Below are positions 25,801-33,682 of a DNA stretch of 64,000 nt, in pieces. This DNA comes from Anaerolineae bacterium (GTDB taxonomy: Bacteria > Chloroflexota > Anaerolineae > Promineifilales > Promineifilaceae), in the NCBI GenBank assembly GCA_030425205.1, contig JAUIAP010000028.1, positions 1 to 64,000 on the forward strand, given 5' to 3'. The stretch's first letter is position 1. Each line of letters begins with the position of its first letter. Both the position numbers and the translations under genes were made by a program. The notes under the pieces are model-generated. The model worked only from the letters and a program-made list of their open reading frames with translations. It ran no database searches and was not told the origin of the DNA.

Positions 25801-27180
25801 CTGACCATTACCTATCCGAGCGGTGACGTGACTGTGTTGAAAACGGTGACGGGTGATGACCCCAGCACGACGGGGGTTACAGAAGTGGGCTGGTACAGCT
25901 TCTGCAATCTACTATCAGACGAAAACCATCGGATCGGGAGCGGGGCAGCCGCGCCTGCAAGTGGACAGCCGGGCTTTGAAATTTCGGCCGAACTTCCCGC
26001 AAACATGATCCCCACCATCATCAACGCGACGGCAGCCACGACCCAAACGGACAGTGAAGACCCTGCTGGTGCGCCAGTAACACCAATTCAAGGTGGGCTA
26101 AATGTCATACAAGAGGTTAATCCAATCAATGAAGGCAATCCTACCGCCAGCTACGATTTTGGCGCAACCCTTCCCACGCAAGTCGGCAATCGCATCTGGT
26201 ACGAATCGGATAACGATGGTCTTGCCGCGACTGGCACGATCTCCCCTGCAATAGGCTTGGTCGTCTCGTTGGCCGATGCGAACGGGTCTGTCTACACCAC
26301 CACGACAGATGCAACGGGTACTTACAATTTCGATGTGCCAGTTAACGCACTCTACACAATCAGCGTCCCAACGCCAGGCGGCTATGACCCGTCCATTGTC
26401 AATGTCACTGGCATAGATAGTGATCCCAATAGCGACAACGATTCGAGCCACAATAGCAACGGCGCAGTCGTACAGGTCTTTACCGACGCAAACCAAACGA
26501 TCGACTTTGCCTTCACTTCCAACCCAACCTTTGCCATCGGCAATCTGGTCTGGATTGACGGTGAAGCGATAGGAAATGGTCAGTACAACCCTAACAATGG
26601 CGATGTGCGCGTCGAAAATGTGACGATGGAGCTATATCGTGTCAACAATGGCACGGTCGAGAGCGACCCCTTGCAGACAACCGAAACAGGCACGGGCGTC
26701 TTACAGGCTGGAGCCTATCAATTCACGGGTCTCGGCGCGGGAACGTATGTTGTTTGCGTTGCTGGGCAGGAGTTTACGCCAGCGGGAGATTTGTGGTATT
26801 CGGCCGAAAACATCCCATATGGTGTGGTCGCTACCAACAGTGGTGGCACCAGTGGCAATGATGACAACCTTGACCACAATACCGTCTATGTGGGCAATGT
26901 TACCATTCAGCCTGTCTGTAGCAACCACATTACATTCAGTCCGGGAACAAACGCGCCGTTCGCCGAGAATGCACACGGCTTGACGACGAACCTCTCTGAC
27001 GCTTCCGTTGATTGGTCTGTTGACTTTGCCTTTGCCCCACCCAGTGCGACGGCTGTCAATCTCTCTGGAACGGGGACGTTTGGTGCGCCAATTGTGCCGC
27101 TGCTCATCTCAGTCGTAATCAGCATCTTGTTGGCTGGTTACTTCATGCAGAGAAATCGCGCGCAAACAGCGCGACTTTAG
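22894..27180 (+). CDS. Giant SdrD_B/Cna-B repeat surface protein
   Basis: 1428 residues; AGGAG sits 6 bases before the ATG. A signal peptide (about 18-46) ends VVSA. About eight SdrD_B-type domains follow, each opening with [IV]-G-[ND]-x-[VIF]-[WF]-x-D and a DxDxDG-like calcium loop (for example GNSVWLDENSDGVQDAGE, GDRVWIDSDGDGAQDPNE, GNLIWLDVNADGVHDGG). Between repeats 1 and 2 sits a different 180-residue domain (GDCFDVISNQGFENFE ... MSGISIDAMQMCEV), probably a carbohydrate-binding-like jelly roll. A C-terminal hydrophobic helix (about 1400-1417) plus the basic tail MQRNRAQTARL anchors it. There is no LPxTG motif. The role is probably adhesion or surface stalk. Five TCGGCCGA octamers fall here, mostly as ISAD/ISAE. 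Confidence 0.9.
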   Translation: MVSDNRHPKLFNNRWLTTCALTLLASLVLFSNFSSGVVSAESNINANIETRAIVAQLRAPSSSTLGTIGNSVWLDENSDGVQDAGEAGVPNVTVRLYNNTGGAQATTVTDGHGGFRFNGLPAGVYYVDVDESTLPTGMTQTTTYPQAGGDFTNQNHSATTIPNTALTGYMVSVGNGAALENLSADFGYNFSLTDNVVGDCFDVISNQGFENFESSVNFTPMTFDDFDGDTLQAYAWGTSDSSIDDWIPTISDQSPFVTAFLIDDTAGEINNPEGDYFAYLPGGDDEAFNCVEQNVEVFLSAGLVPGRSYEMCYMAAAGTVSDATAYIEFAFGPNYLGPYNQALPRSTSSTNLNWQQVCLEFDYDPEYMDRIVISQHGMSGISIDAMQMCEVGSTTGGQDNGAIGDRVWIDSDGDGAQDPNEIGVSGVTVTLYHDPDGDGVYSDVYDTTTTNVNGNYIFLDLPPAAYVVTVTSHSGASHPILNLNHSQTGDPDHFGTTGTPNDNTTTTPIVLAPGDVFLNADFGYQPQGNASVGSIGDTIFFDADGDGNGPALAPVDGGAVVTQGAGGTADNTDYGIAGVTVALIRDSNNNGQWDTGEPIVGSDTTDANGQYLFTGLDYDNYLVWVNDTANVLDGLTPTYDKDGSNPVAGLEVGLGISAAVVGSATEDVRDQDFGFNAGGLGLIGDTVFLNIDGDDVQDANEPGLEGVIVTLNYSGGTATTITNENGQYYFGGLDPNVSYTITIAPENFNAGGVLEGLSNTADPEDNDDNTSVANLGAAGSDGNNDPDGVDNGINLGQDFGYTPTNPATIGNLIWLDVNADGVHDGGVETPIGGVTVSLYRDLNGNGQIDAGEPFFGSTTTDASINAGSYQTNGNYLFRGLPAGNYVVDVTDRDGVLVGYWHSLGEAGTDNNSQTDPYGVSVVAGGTNISADFGYYLDPACVGNFFWDDSASSNGIQDAGEPGINGVTMTLTITYPSGDVTVLKTVTGDDPSTTGVTEVGWYSFCNLLSDENHRIGSGAAAPASGQPGFEISAELPANMIPTIINATAATTQTDSEDPAGAPVTPIQGGLNVIQEVNPINEGNPTASYDFGATLPTQVGNRIWYESDNDGLAATGTISPAIGLVVSLADANGSVYTTTTDATGTYNFDVPVNALYTISVPTPGGYDPSIVNVTGIDSDPNSDNDSSHNSNGAVVQVFTDANQTIDFAFTSNPTFAIGNLVWIDGEAIGNGQYNPNNGDVRVENVTMELYRVNNGTVESDPLQTTETGTGVLQAGAYQFTGLGAGTYVVCVAGQEFTPAGDLWYSAENIPYGVVATNSGGTSGNDDNLDHNTVYVGNVTIQPVCSNHITFSPGTNAPFAENAHGLTTNLSDASVDWSVDFAFAPPSATAVNLSGTGTFGAPIVPLLISVVISILLAGYFMQRNRAQTARL

Positions 27181-27216
27181 CAAGTACACCGCGCGACTTA
27201 ACAATATATTGCGGTA

Positions 27217-27255
27217 GCCGTATTGCATATTTTGTAACAAGATACGCAATACGGC
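27217..27255. repeat. Hairpin in the 250-base gap between surface protein and EEP gene
   Basis: GCCGTATTGCATA pairs with TACGCAATACGGC (one mismatch). Two further small palindromes, CCCGCGCAGGCGGG near 27283 and ATACCTGCGAAGGCAGGTAT near 27343-27362, resemble the CCCGC/GCGGG intergenic repeats common in bacteria. The gap separates converging genes and probably terminates both. Confidence 0.5.
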
Positions 27256-27431
27256 CGCCACCGACTTTGAATCCCGCGCAGGCGGGATATTGTCTTTCTT
27301 TCTGTGGGAGTAGCTACTCGGACTGTCTGGAAAAGAATCTGTCATACCTGCGAAGGCAGGTATCCATTCTTCGGCGTGCCAAAGTAGGCTCCCGACTACG
27401 CGGGAACGACGGCTGAGTAGTCAACTGTAGT

Positions 27432-28202
27432 TTATTCCGCTCGGAAGATGGCAACAACAGGCAGGTGGTCGGAGGCGGTCGGGTCAACGTCAGACATTAC
27501 GTAACAGTTTTGCAACCGCTGCACGAGTTTCGAGTCGGCTAAGATGTAGTCCATACGGCTAACAGGTTGACGATGGCGCATAAACGTAAAACCGGGATCG
27601 CTGGGGGCATGTTGGCGGAAACAGTCAACATATCCAGCACGCAGTAGACGCGCATGCGCTAAGCGCAAAAAACGTCCACGTTGCAGCTTGATTTTGACCT
27701 GATCTTGCGGTCGCATAAATTGCAAAATCGTTTTGACATCAACTGGATCACCTTTGCCGAACGTGTTGAGGTCGCCCATGATCAGATGGGAGTCGGGCGA
27801 CTCACCTTTAATCACATTAACCAATGCGGTCGCCGCAAGATAGCGCAGTGGCTCAAAATGCCAGTAGGGATCGGGGCGAAAATGGACGTTGTAGATTGTG
27901 ACGGGCTGACCGTTCACAGCGAGCGTCGTTGAGAGAGCCGCCTGTGTCAACGGTTTTTGATTGTAGATGTTCCATCGCAAAATAGGAAAGCGCGACAGCG
28001 TTGCAACGTGCCTATTGCCGCTCCCACGCGCCCAAACGTGGAACAGCCCCAAACGTCGCGCCAAATCCACAATCACATCTTCATGATCGGCTTCATTAAG
28101 CGTCACGATGTCGGCATCGGCGCGTTCGAGCGTCTCCGCAATCACATCAAGCTTTTCGCGTGGGGCAAATGCAACGTTCCAAGTCAATACTTTTATGGAC
28201 AT
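27432..28202 (-). CDS. Endonuclease/exonuclease/phosphatase (EEP) family protein
   Basis: 256 residues with no signal peptide. It is a metal-dependent phosphodiesterase fold: VLTWNVAF (Asn), IVTLNEAD (metal Glu about 38), IYNVHFRPD, LIMGDLNTFGKGD (Asp/Asn pair), MDYILAD, and the terminal SDHLPVVA (catalytic His). All key positions of the DNase I/ExoIII/sphingomyelinase superfamily are present. The substrate cannot be told (DNA, phospholipid or inositol phosphate). It follows the glycosidase-fold cluster on the same strand but is separated by 155 bases with a terminator-like hairpin, so it is probably a separate unit. It carries no TCGGCCGA. Confidence 0.9.
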   Translation of the reverse strand: MSIKVLTWNVAFAPREKLDVIAETLERADADIVTLNEADHEDVIVDLARRLGLFHVWARGSGNRHVATLSRFPILRWNIYNQKPLTQAALSTTLAVNGQPVTIYNVHFRPDPYWHFEPLRYLAATALVNVIKGESPDSHLIMGDLNTFGKGDPVDVKTILQFMRPQDQVKIKLQRGRFLRLAHARLLRAGYVDCFRQHAPSDPGFTFMRHRQPVSRMDYILADSKLVQRLQNCYVMSDVDPTASDHLPVVAIFRAE

Positions 28203-28300
28203 AAATGGTGAACGTGATGCATAAAACGCAACCTCAGTACATCTTATACATATGTTATAGGATGCGCTTCAAATGATCTAAAACTGTCGTTCGTGCGGAA

Positions 28301-28326
28301 GTTTCGGGAAATCCAATTCCCGAAAC
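28301..28326 (-). terminator. Family C hairpin downstream of the glycosidase-fold lipoproteins
   Basis: GTTTCGGGAA / TTCCCGAAAC around a 6-base ATCCAA-type loop. The almost identical hairpin at 45923-45957 follows pta and has a T run there. Here it sits about 32 bases after the end of the lipoprotein gene. Confidence 0.55.
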
Positions 28327-28357
28327 ACACCAACCGAGATGAAACACACCTTATGTT

Positions 28358-29509
28358 TTAATCCTGATTTTTGGGCATGGTAGACAGCGCATCAAACGCT
28401 GGGCGATGCGTGCCGTCGGGTAGCGTGATCGACCACCACCACTGTTCATTTGCCTCTGGTGTCCATGCGGTATCAGCGAGAAAGATGGTCGTCATCAGAC
28501 CGATCCACGGCGACCAATTTTCTTCAGCATATTGATAGGCCCGCACTAAGTAGTCAGCTTGCGTCGCCTCATCGACGGCGTACCAGCTATAACCATTGTG
28601 CAGGACTTCAAGCGTCTGATCGGTCGCACCATGCGGATCGTTTGTGACCCATCCCATCTCCATAATGGCGATCTGCTTTGCGCCGTCGCCATTTTCAACC
28701 ATGATCGCACGGATATCCTCAACGTGGCGAAATGCAAAGACACGATGCCCACCATAGGGATTTGCAGGGTCTGCAACTTCTTCAGGGGAAGCTTCAGGCG
28801 GCGCGGCGTAGCCGGGCGCATTAACCCCCAAGATGTCGAAATAGTCGCTCGCTCCTGCATCATACATCTGCTGGAGGAAAACGTCATCGGGCGTTACCTT
28901 ATCGTCGTAGGTTCCCGTGGGGGCAAGGGCAGCGGAGATAATAATGGCGGTGGAATCGGCCGATCTGATCCCCTCCGCACAAACCCGCAACAGTTCAACG
29001 TAGGCCACCGCATCGGGCGACTCATTGTTCCACTCGCGATCTAAGTTTGGCTCATTCCAAACCTGATACGCATGGATACGACCTTTGTAGCGCGACGCCA
29101 GCCACGTGCAGTAGTCGCGGAAATCTTCATAATCGGCGGGGGGACCATTCTCAAAAAGCGGTCGATCTTGTGGCAATGCCCATAGTGGCGGCCGATCGAG
29201 ACGCACGACCAGTTTTAACCCCGCTGCGTTGACCTCATCAACGATGCGGTCTGGGTGATAGGTGTTATATTCACCTTTCTTAATCCCTTCAATATCGCGC
29301 CACGCAAAGTTTTGCTTGATCCAGCCAAACCCCATCTCTTGCGTCAGTTCGATTTCGGGGATCCGCTCATTATCCATGTTCCACCATAGCGCAGTGTGAA
29401 TCCCATACTCAGGGGAGGCAAATGTCTGCACGACAGGCTCTTGGCGACAGGCGGTGAGCAGGCTGAACAGCAATAGGAGAGGGAGAAACTTCAAAAGAGT
29501 GGTTGGCAC
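28358..29509 (-). CDS. Cellulase-superfamily glycosidase-fold lipoprotein
   Basis: 383 residues with a GTG start at 29509. A TTG at 29548 would place an inverted repeat inside the gene and is disfavoured. The lipoprotein signal ends LLFSLLTAC. The (beta/alpha)8 fold resembles GH5/GH39/GH10-clan glycosidases: GFGWIKQNFAWRDIE, LKLVVRLDRPP, the acid/base motif YQVWNEPNLDREW (Glu about 152), SAALAPTGTYDD, DILGVNAPGY, and the likely nucleophile IAIMEMGWVTNDP. Both catalytic Glu are present, so an active exo-glycosidase is plausible. The neighbouring gene at 29560-30891 is a clear paralogue (shares WNEx-N-LDREW and ALAPTG). No Shine-Dalgarno is evident. Confidence 0.85.
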   Translation of the reverse strand: MPTTLLKFLPLLLLFSLLTACRQEPVVQTFASPEYGIHTALWWNMDNERIPEIELTQEMGFGWIKQNFAWRDIEGIKKGEYNTYHPDRIVDEVNAAGLKLVVRLDRPPLWALPQDRPLFENGPPADYEDFRDYCTWLASRYKGRIHAYQVWNEPNLDREWNNESPDAVAYVELLRVCAEGIRSADSTAIIISAALAPTGTYDDKVTPDDVFLQQMYDAGASDYFDILGVNAPGYAAPPEASPEEVADPANPYGGHRVFAFRHVEDIRAIMVENGDGAKQIAIMEMGWVTNDPHGATDQTLEVLHNGYSWYAVDEATQADYLVRAYQYAEENWSPWIGLMTTIFLADTAWTPEANEQWWWSITLPDGTHRPAFDALSTMPKNQD

Positions 29510-29547
29510 TGTTCGGCATTCACACAATGCTGCGCGAATGCCGAACA
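29510..29547. repeat. Perfect 12-bp inverted repeat at the junction of two paralogous lipoprotein genes
   Basis: The arms TGTTCGGCATTC (29510-29521) and GAATGCCGAACA (29536-29547) pair perfectly with a 14-base loop. The repeat lies just before the proposed GTG start, so on the mRNA it could stop, stabilise or control translation of the downstream gene. Confidence 0.8.
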
Positions 29548-29559
29548 ATACGGTTAGTT

Positions 29560-30891
29560 TTACTTTTCCATGTCAGCAACCGCGCCAAATGCAGGGCGTG
29601 GGACACCATTGGTGTCGATAATGCTGTAGGGAACGGGATCATCGGTGGGGCCTTGCCCCTTGTTGCCAAAGTCGAAGTTGAAAAGGAACGCGAGCATCAC
29701 ATCGCCACTATCACGCATCTGTTGGAATGCCTGAACGATGTACTCAGCCTGTTCTTCAAGCGAGTTGTCAAAAACCCATTCAAATGCTTCAGGCCCTTCC
29801 TCATAACCACCAGCCGATGCCCAGCCAAATTCTGTTACGCATAGCTTCATGTCAGGATTGACCGCTTGTGTCTTCTCAGCCATCAGGCGCAACGTCGTTG
29901 CAAAGCTCCAGCTTTGATGTGGATTCACCCATGGCCCCTGAAAGACGAAATCTTCGGCCGATCCGACCGTCTCAACCGCGTCAAACTCGACATTGGGTGG
30001 CAAGTTGTACCCATTGTGATGCACGCCAACACAATCGACATAGTCGAGAATGCCGAGAGTCAACGCCTCGTCAAACCAGATCAGGTCGTTCATCACGGTC
30101 ATTCTAGCAGCATCATGCGATCCTGTGGGTGCAAGCGCACCGCTGATCACGATCACGCTGGGATCAACCGCCTTGATTGCGGCATGTGCGCCAGCCAAAA
30201 ATTCAACGTAGCCTGCGGGCGCAACACCCTGCGCGGTACGCCATTCACGGTCGAGGTTCTGCTCATTCCAGACTTCGATTGCCTGAACTTGACCCTGATA
30301 GCGGGTCAGCACATCGGTCACAAATTGATAGTAGAGTTCTGGATCATCAGGGGGGCCATGCCGATCACCGTCGGCGCGAGTCCATTCTGGCGATGTGACA
30401 ATGCTCAACATGACATAGAGATTGCGTTTAACCGCCTCCTCCATGATGATGTCCCAGATATACCAATCTGTCGTGTCGGGCGCGCGCTGAATATCAGCCC
30501 AACGCATCTGCACCTTCATCCAGTCAAGTCCAAGCTGATTTTTGACAACTTCGGCCGAATAGCTCGGATCGCCCACAACGGCATGGGATTGCGCGCCATA
30601 ACCAAACTGGTCACGCGGCCATGCTGCTAACATAAGCTCCTCACCCTCGACCAATTCAACCGTCTCACCGTCTGTAGTCGGTTCATCGACGACTGGTTCA
30701 CTTTCTTCCACCGCAATTGTCGGCGGGGGGGGCAATGTCGAAACGGCTGTCGGTGGCAGTGCGGTATCGGTCGGCACGGGTTCAGCCGTGTTCGTTGGCG
30801 CAACTGTCTGTTCGACGACCTCTGGCTCAGGTGAGCCACACGCCACAAGAAGGGACGTGATCAGTAAAATCCAAAATAATTTCAAACGCAT
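29560..30891 (-). CDS. Cellulase-superfamily glycosidase-fold lipoprotein (paralogue)
   Basis: 443 residues. The lipoprotein signal ends LLVACGS. A 70-residue Pro/Thr/Glu linker precedes a TIM-barrel glycosidase fold: LGLDWMKVQMRWADIQ, YVMLSIVTSPEWTR, IEVWNEQNLDREW (acid/base Glu; the usual Pro after Glu is Gln), ISGALAPTGSHD, YVDCVGVHHNGYN, and MKLCVTEFGWAS (nucleophile Glu). It starts 12 bases after the GH18-like gene and precedes a paralogue by 50 bases, so the three are likely one operon for surface sugar processing. The specific sugar is unknown. AAGGA precedes the ATG. Confidence 0.88.
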   Translation of the reverse strand: MRLKLFWILLITSLLVACGSPEPEVVEQTVAPTNTAEPVPTDTALPPTAVSTLPPPPTIAVEESEPVVDEPTTDGETVELVEGEELMLAAWPRDQFGYGAQSHAVVGDPSYSAEVVKNQLGLDWMKVQMRWADIQRAPDTTDWYIWDIIMEEAVKRNLYVMLSIVTSPEWTRADGDRHGPPDDPELYYQFVTDVLTRYQGQVQAIEVWNEQNLDREWRTAQGVAPAGYVEFLAGAHAAIKAVDPSVIVISGALAPTGSHDAARMTVMNDLIWFDEALTLGILDYVDCVGVHHNGYNLPPNVEFDAVETVGSAEDFVFQGPWVNPHQSWSFATTLRLMAEKTQAVNPDMKLCVTEFGWASAGGYEEGPEAFEWVFDNSLEEQAEYIVQAFQQMRDSGDVMLAFLFNFDFGNKGQGPTDDPVPYSIIDTNGVPRPAFGAVADMEK

Positions 30892-30903
30892 CTTCTCTAT
30901 CCT

Positions 30904-32919
30904 TTAGGGAGCTGATTGTAAAACCGTTGGCAATGCAAACAGATCAACTCCTTCATCAAGTTCTACAAGGCTTAGATATACCCAGCCCTCAACCTCAGAC
31001 TCCACAGGGCGGACTTTGAGCCATGCCCCAGACGTGTCACGCCCAAGCAGACGCAATTCGCTCCGTTCGGGTAGGACATCAAGGACACCCGACTCAAATC
31101 GTGGGCCGTCGCGGAAATTAGTTTCAACTGTTAAAAAGCCTGTGGGGTTTGCCAAGCGTTCTGCTTCAGCGGCGGCAGCGGCAGCGGCGGCAGCTTCTGC
31201 TTCAGCGGCGGCGGCGGCGGCGGCAGCTTCTGCTTCAGCGACGGGATCTAATACCTCGAACACATATTCGCCTAACTCTGTCTGATTATCACCAAAGGCA
31301 AAATCGACGTTCACCGTATAATTGCCTACCGTTTCGACATTTTGATAGGCAAAGGTGAACTGGTCGCTGCTTGTTGTGCTGGCGACAATCGTTCCATCTG
31401 CGGCCGATACCGTCCAAACCAACGCGGCAGCTTGACTGACGGGTGGCTCCTGACCAAGAACGCTTTCGATGGCAGCAATATAGCCATCCCCTTCAACAAT
31501 TCCGCCGAGACCGCGCACAAGCACGCCAGCGAGATGATAGCGTTCTACCAAACGCAGACGGTGGGCCAACGCGCTTTCATTACTCAGCCAAACGGTATGC
31601 GGCTGTCCATTCTGCTCATACGTATATTTGTAGGTGACACCGTCCCCATCCCATTCTAGCGCGGAGGCCGTGCCTGAAAGGCCAATTTCGAGCGTTTCAC
31701 CAACGTTAATGCGTTCGCCGCCTTGCAATAGTTGCAATTCACCAAAGTTAGAGAGGGCGAGCTCGCGCGGCATTTCGGTGTAAACATCCCCAATTTGGTC
31801 GATGGCGTTTGCGCTAACCAGCAGCAATAGCTTATGGCGATCGACTTGGCGCACTGCCCAACTGACGATCTGTTCAGCCATGCCCCCATCGTTGTATTGG
31901 GTCGGGTTGAGCGGCATTTGAACCAGCACTTTATCGGCAGCCGCACCGAGCATTGCCCAGTTGTGTCCGCCTGTGACCCCCTGACTGTTGAGTTGTTGCG
32001 GCGCGGCGAGCGTCACCATCAATTCGAGGCCACGCTCGTGTAGGGCAGTGCTTAGGTCGGTAACAAAGGTGGTGAATTCGGCCGATTGCCCCACATCGAC
32101 GCCCTGATAGTCCAGATTGATCCCCGCATAGCCGCCATCAAAGGCACGCCCTGTCAACTCGGCGATGTGCGCTGCCTGTAAGCTCTCGTTGCTTAACAAA
32201 GTGATGACGCTTGTCGTATCGACGACGAGGCCCACGTTTGTCACGCGCAAAAATTCGTCGTATTCACCGGGCTGAATGAGGACGGGTTCGCCCGTCAGCG
32301 CACCGTTGGCTCCCAGCGTCAACGTGCCAACTGAAACGGTGTTTGCAATGGGGAAAAGTGCCGATGGCAACTCTCTGCTTGGCAAGACTTCGATGCCAAG
32401 ACGCACATTCGTCGGCTGATAGGCCAACGTCGCGGCAACCGCTTCTGGCAGCATCACATTGCTCGCAACCAGCTTGCCGTCCTCGATTGTGGTCGGCATG
32501 AATGTCCATGCGTTGCCATCCCATGCATGTAGGTCGAGCAGGCGAGAATCGGCCGAATTTGCAATATCAACGCGCAGTGTTGCCTGCGTATCCGTGCGGC
32601 CACTATTCTCTAATCTATAAATTGGCCCGACAAGCTCACGATCGAGGGGCAATAACTGTCCAAACTCACTGCCATCAACCTCCGCCAATGTCAGATTTGC
32701 GCCGGGTGCATTGACTGTAAAGCCACCGATAGACCCGCCACTAACTGGTTCTGCGGTCGGCTGTGCCGCTGCGGTCGTTGGAACGGCTTCACTCGTCTCC
32801 ATCCCCAACAAACCCCGTCCAAACGTCAACAATAACCCTGCCACCAGCAGCAGCACTGCTAATAGCAACATCAAAATAATTAAAGTCTTAGACTGTCCAC
32901 TGTTGTTTTCAGCCGCCAT
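30904..32919 (-). CDS. Membrane-anchored GH18-like protein with SH3 domain
   Basis: 671 residues; AGGAG is 8 bases before the ATG. An N-terminal membrane helix (about 12-34) and Pro/Thr linker lead to a beta domain, then a TIM barrel like spore-germination YaaH/GH18 proteins (about 205-485). Its signature segment reads GGYAGINLDYQGVD where the catalytic Glu of D-x-x-D-x-E is Gln. This suggests sugar binding without hydrolysis. The barrel is followed by an Ig-like domain (about 495-560), a 30-residue Ala/Glu helix (from GCC/GCG repeats at 31150-31240) and a C-terminal bacterial SH3 domain (VETNFRDGPRFESGVLDVLP ... WVYLSLVEL) for wall binding. It is the first gene of the lipoprotein operon. Confidence 0.82.
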   Translation of the reverse strand: MAAENNSGQSKTLIILMLLLAVLLLVAGLLLTFGRGLLGMETSEAVPTTAAAQPTAEPVSGGSIGGFTVNAPGANLTLAEVDGSEFGQLLPLDRELVGPIYRLENSGRTDTQATLRVDIANSADSRLLDLHAWDGNAWTFMPTTIEDGKLVASNVMLPEAVAATLAYQPTNVRLGIEVLPSRELPSALFPIANTVSVGTLTLGANGALTGEPVLIQPGEYDEFLRVTNVGLVVDTTSVITLLSNESLQAAHIAELTGRAFDGGYAGINLDYQGVDVGQSAEFTTFVTDLSTALHERGLELMVTLAAPQQLNSQGVTGGHNWAMLGAAADKVLVQMPLNPTQYNDGGMAEQIVSWAVRQVDRHKLLLLVSANAIDQIGDVYTEMPRELALSNFGELQLLQGGERINVGETLEIGLSGTASALEWDGDGVTYKYTYEQNGQPHTVWLSNESALAHRLRLVERYHLAGVLVRGLGGIVEGDGYIAAIESVLGQEPPVSQAAALVWTVSAADGTIVASTTSSDQFTFAYQNVETVGNYTVNVDFAFGDNQTELGEYVFEVLDPVAEAEAAAAAAAAEAEAAAAAAAAAEAERLANPTGFLTVETNFRDGPRFESGVLDVLPERSELRLLGRDTSGAWLKVRPVESEVEGWVYLSLVELDEGVDLFALPTVLQSAP

Positions 32920-33021
32920 ATTTCGTCTCCTAAGCGTCCTTTGCCGCTCCCAATTTTATTCTTCATGTACCGCAGCGTGCAGCATTGCACTACAGACAGC
33001 ACCTTGATTTGCAAAACACAA

Positions 33022-33040
33022 AACAGGCTTGCAGCCTGTT
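33022..33040. repeat. Small hairpin in the 350-base gap before the SCP2 gene
   Basis: AACAGGCT/AGCCTGTT with a 3-base loop. The rest of 32920-33181 shows no gene or recognisable element. Confidence 0.4.
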
Positions 33041-33181
33041 CAAACTTGTCTAAATTGCTCATGTGTTAAACAGAAATTATACTCGCAGCGGAGCGCTCGC
33101 CATTCTAGCACAGCCAAAAATACCCTGCCAAACTCCTCATCCAACTTAAGTTGTATATAAATTTGACGGGCCGTCACGTAA

Positions 33182-33211
33182 TTGACATGAATAATCAGAG
33201 ATTGGTATACT
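33182..33211 (+). promoter_or_regulatory. Promoter of the SCP2 gene
   Basis: TTGACA (33182-33187) and TATACT (33206-33211) are separated by 18 bases. The transcript would start near 33218, about 50 bases before the start codon. Confidence 0.75.
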
Positions 33212-33270
33212 AATCACTTGATAAGTCAACAATAAACGACGACCAATCGTCGAATTTCATGGAGAATAAC

Positions 33271-33591
33271 ATGCCTACACTTGAAGAAATTTTCGCGGAA
33301 ATGCCCAATCGCCTCAATGCAGACCAAGCGAAAGGGGTCGATATGACCATCCAATTTAACCTTTCTGGTGATGAGGGCGGCGACTATGCGCTACATGTCG
33401 CAAATGGTGAAGCCAACGTTGTAGAAGAGACGCTGGACGACCCAACGGCAACGATCAAGATGGATGCGGCCGACTACAAGAGTATGGTTACCGGACAGCT
33501 TGATCCAATGACCGCGTTTATGACGGGCAAGGTTAAAGTTGAAGGGGACCTCGGCGCAGTGATGAAAATGCAGTCACTGTTTGACCTTTAG
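33271..33591 (+). CDS. SCP2 sterol-binding-domain protein
   Basis: 106 residues from the ATG at 33271; GGAG lies 8 bases upstream, inside the longer frame that starts at 33259. It is a single SCP2 domain: a helix, then strands with DMTIQFNLSGDEGGDYALHVANGEA, VVEETLDDPTATIKMDAADYKSMVTGQLDPMTAFMTGKVKVEGDLG. Members bind hydrophobic ligands (lipids, acyl-CoA) and sit in the cytoplasm. It is transcribed alone from a good promoter and closed by a strong terminator, so it may be well expressed. Its ligand is unknown. Confidence 0.92.
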   Translation: MPTLEEIFAEMPNRLNADQAKGVDMTIQFNLSGDEGGDYALHVANGEANVVEETLDDPTATIKMDAADYKSMVTGQLDPMTAFMTGKVKVEGDLGAVMKMQSLFDL

Positions 33592-33617
33592 CATTTAGCG
33601 GCAAATTAATTCAAAAC

Positions 33618-33646
33618 AAAAAGCTCACCTTGATGGTGAGCTTTTT
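33618..33646. terminator. Bidirectional terminator between SCP2 and aldolase genes
   Basis: AAAAAGCTCACC, a TTGAT loop and GGTGAGCTTTTT: a perfect symmetric stem with A and T runs. Confidence 0.93.
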
Positions 33647-33682
33647 ATTTTGAAGGGCGACCAACTTAGTCGCCTTTTGATG

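Noticed and set aside
31150..31240. GC-rich triplet run as possible frameshift or sequencing error
   Set aside because: The frame continues into a good SH3 domain, so the Ala/Glu helix is genuine.
31016..31285. Plus-strand frame rich in Ala/Ser
   Set aside because: It is the complement of the Ala/Glu helix and SH3 coding part of the minus-strand gene.
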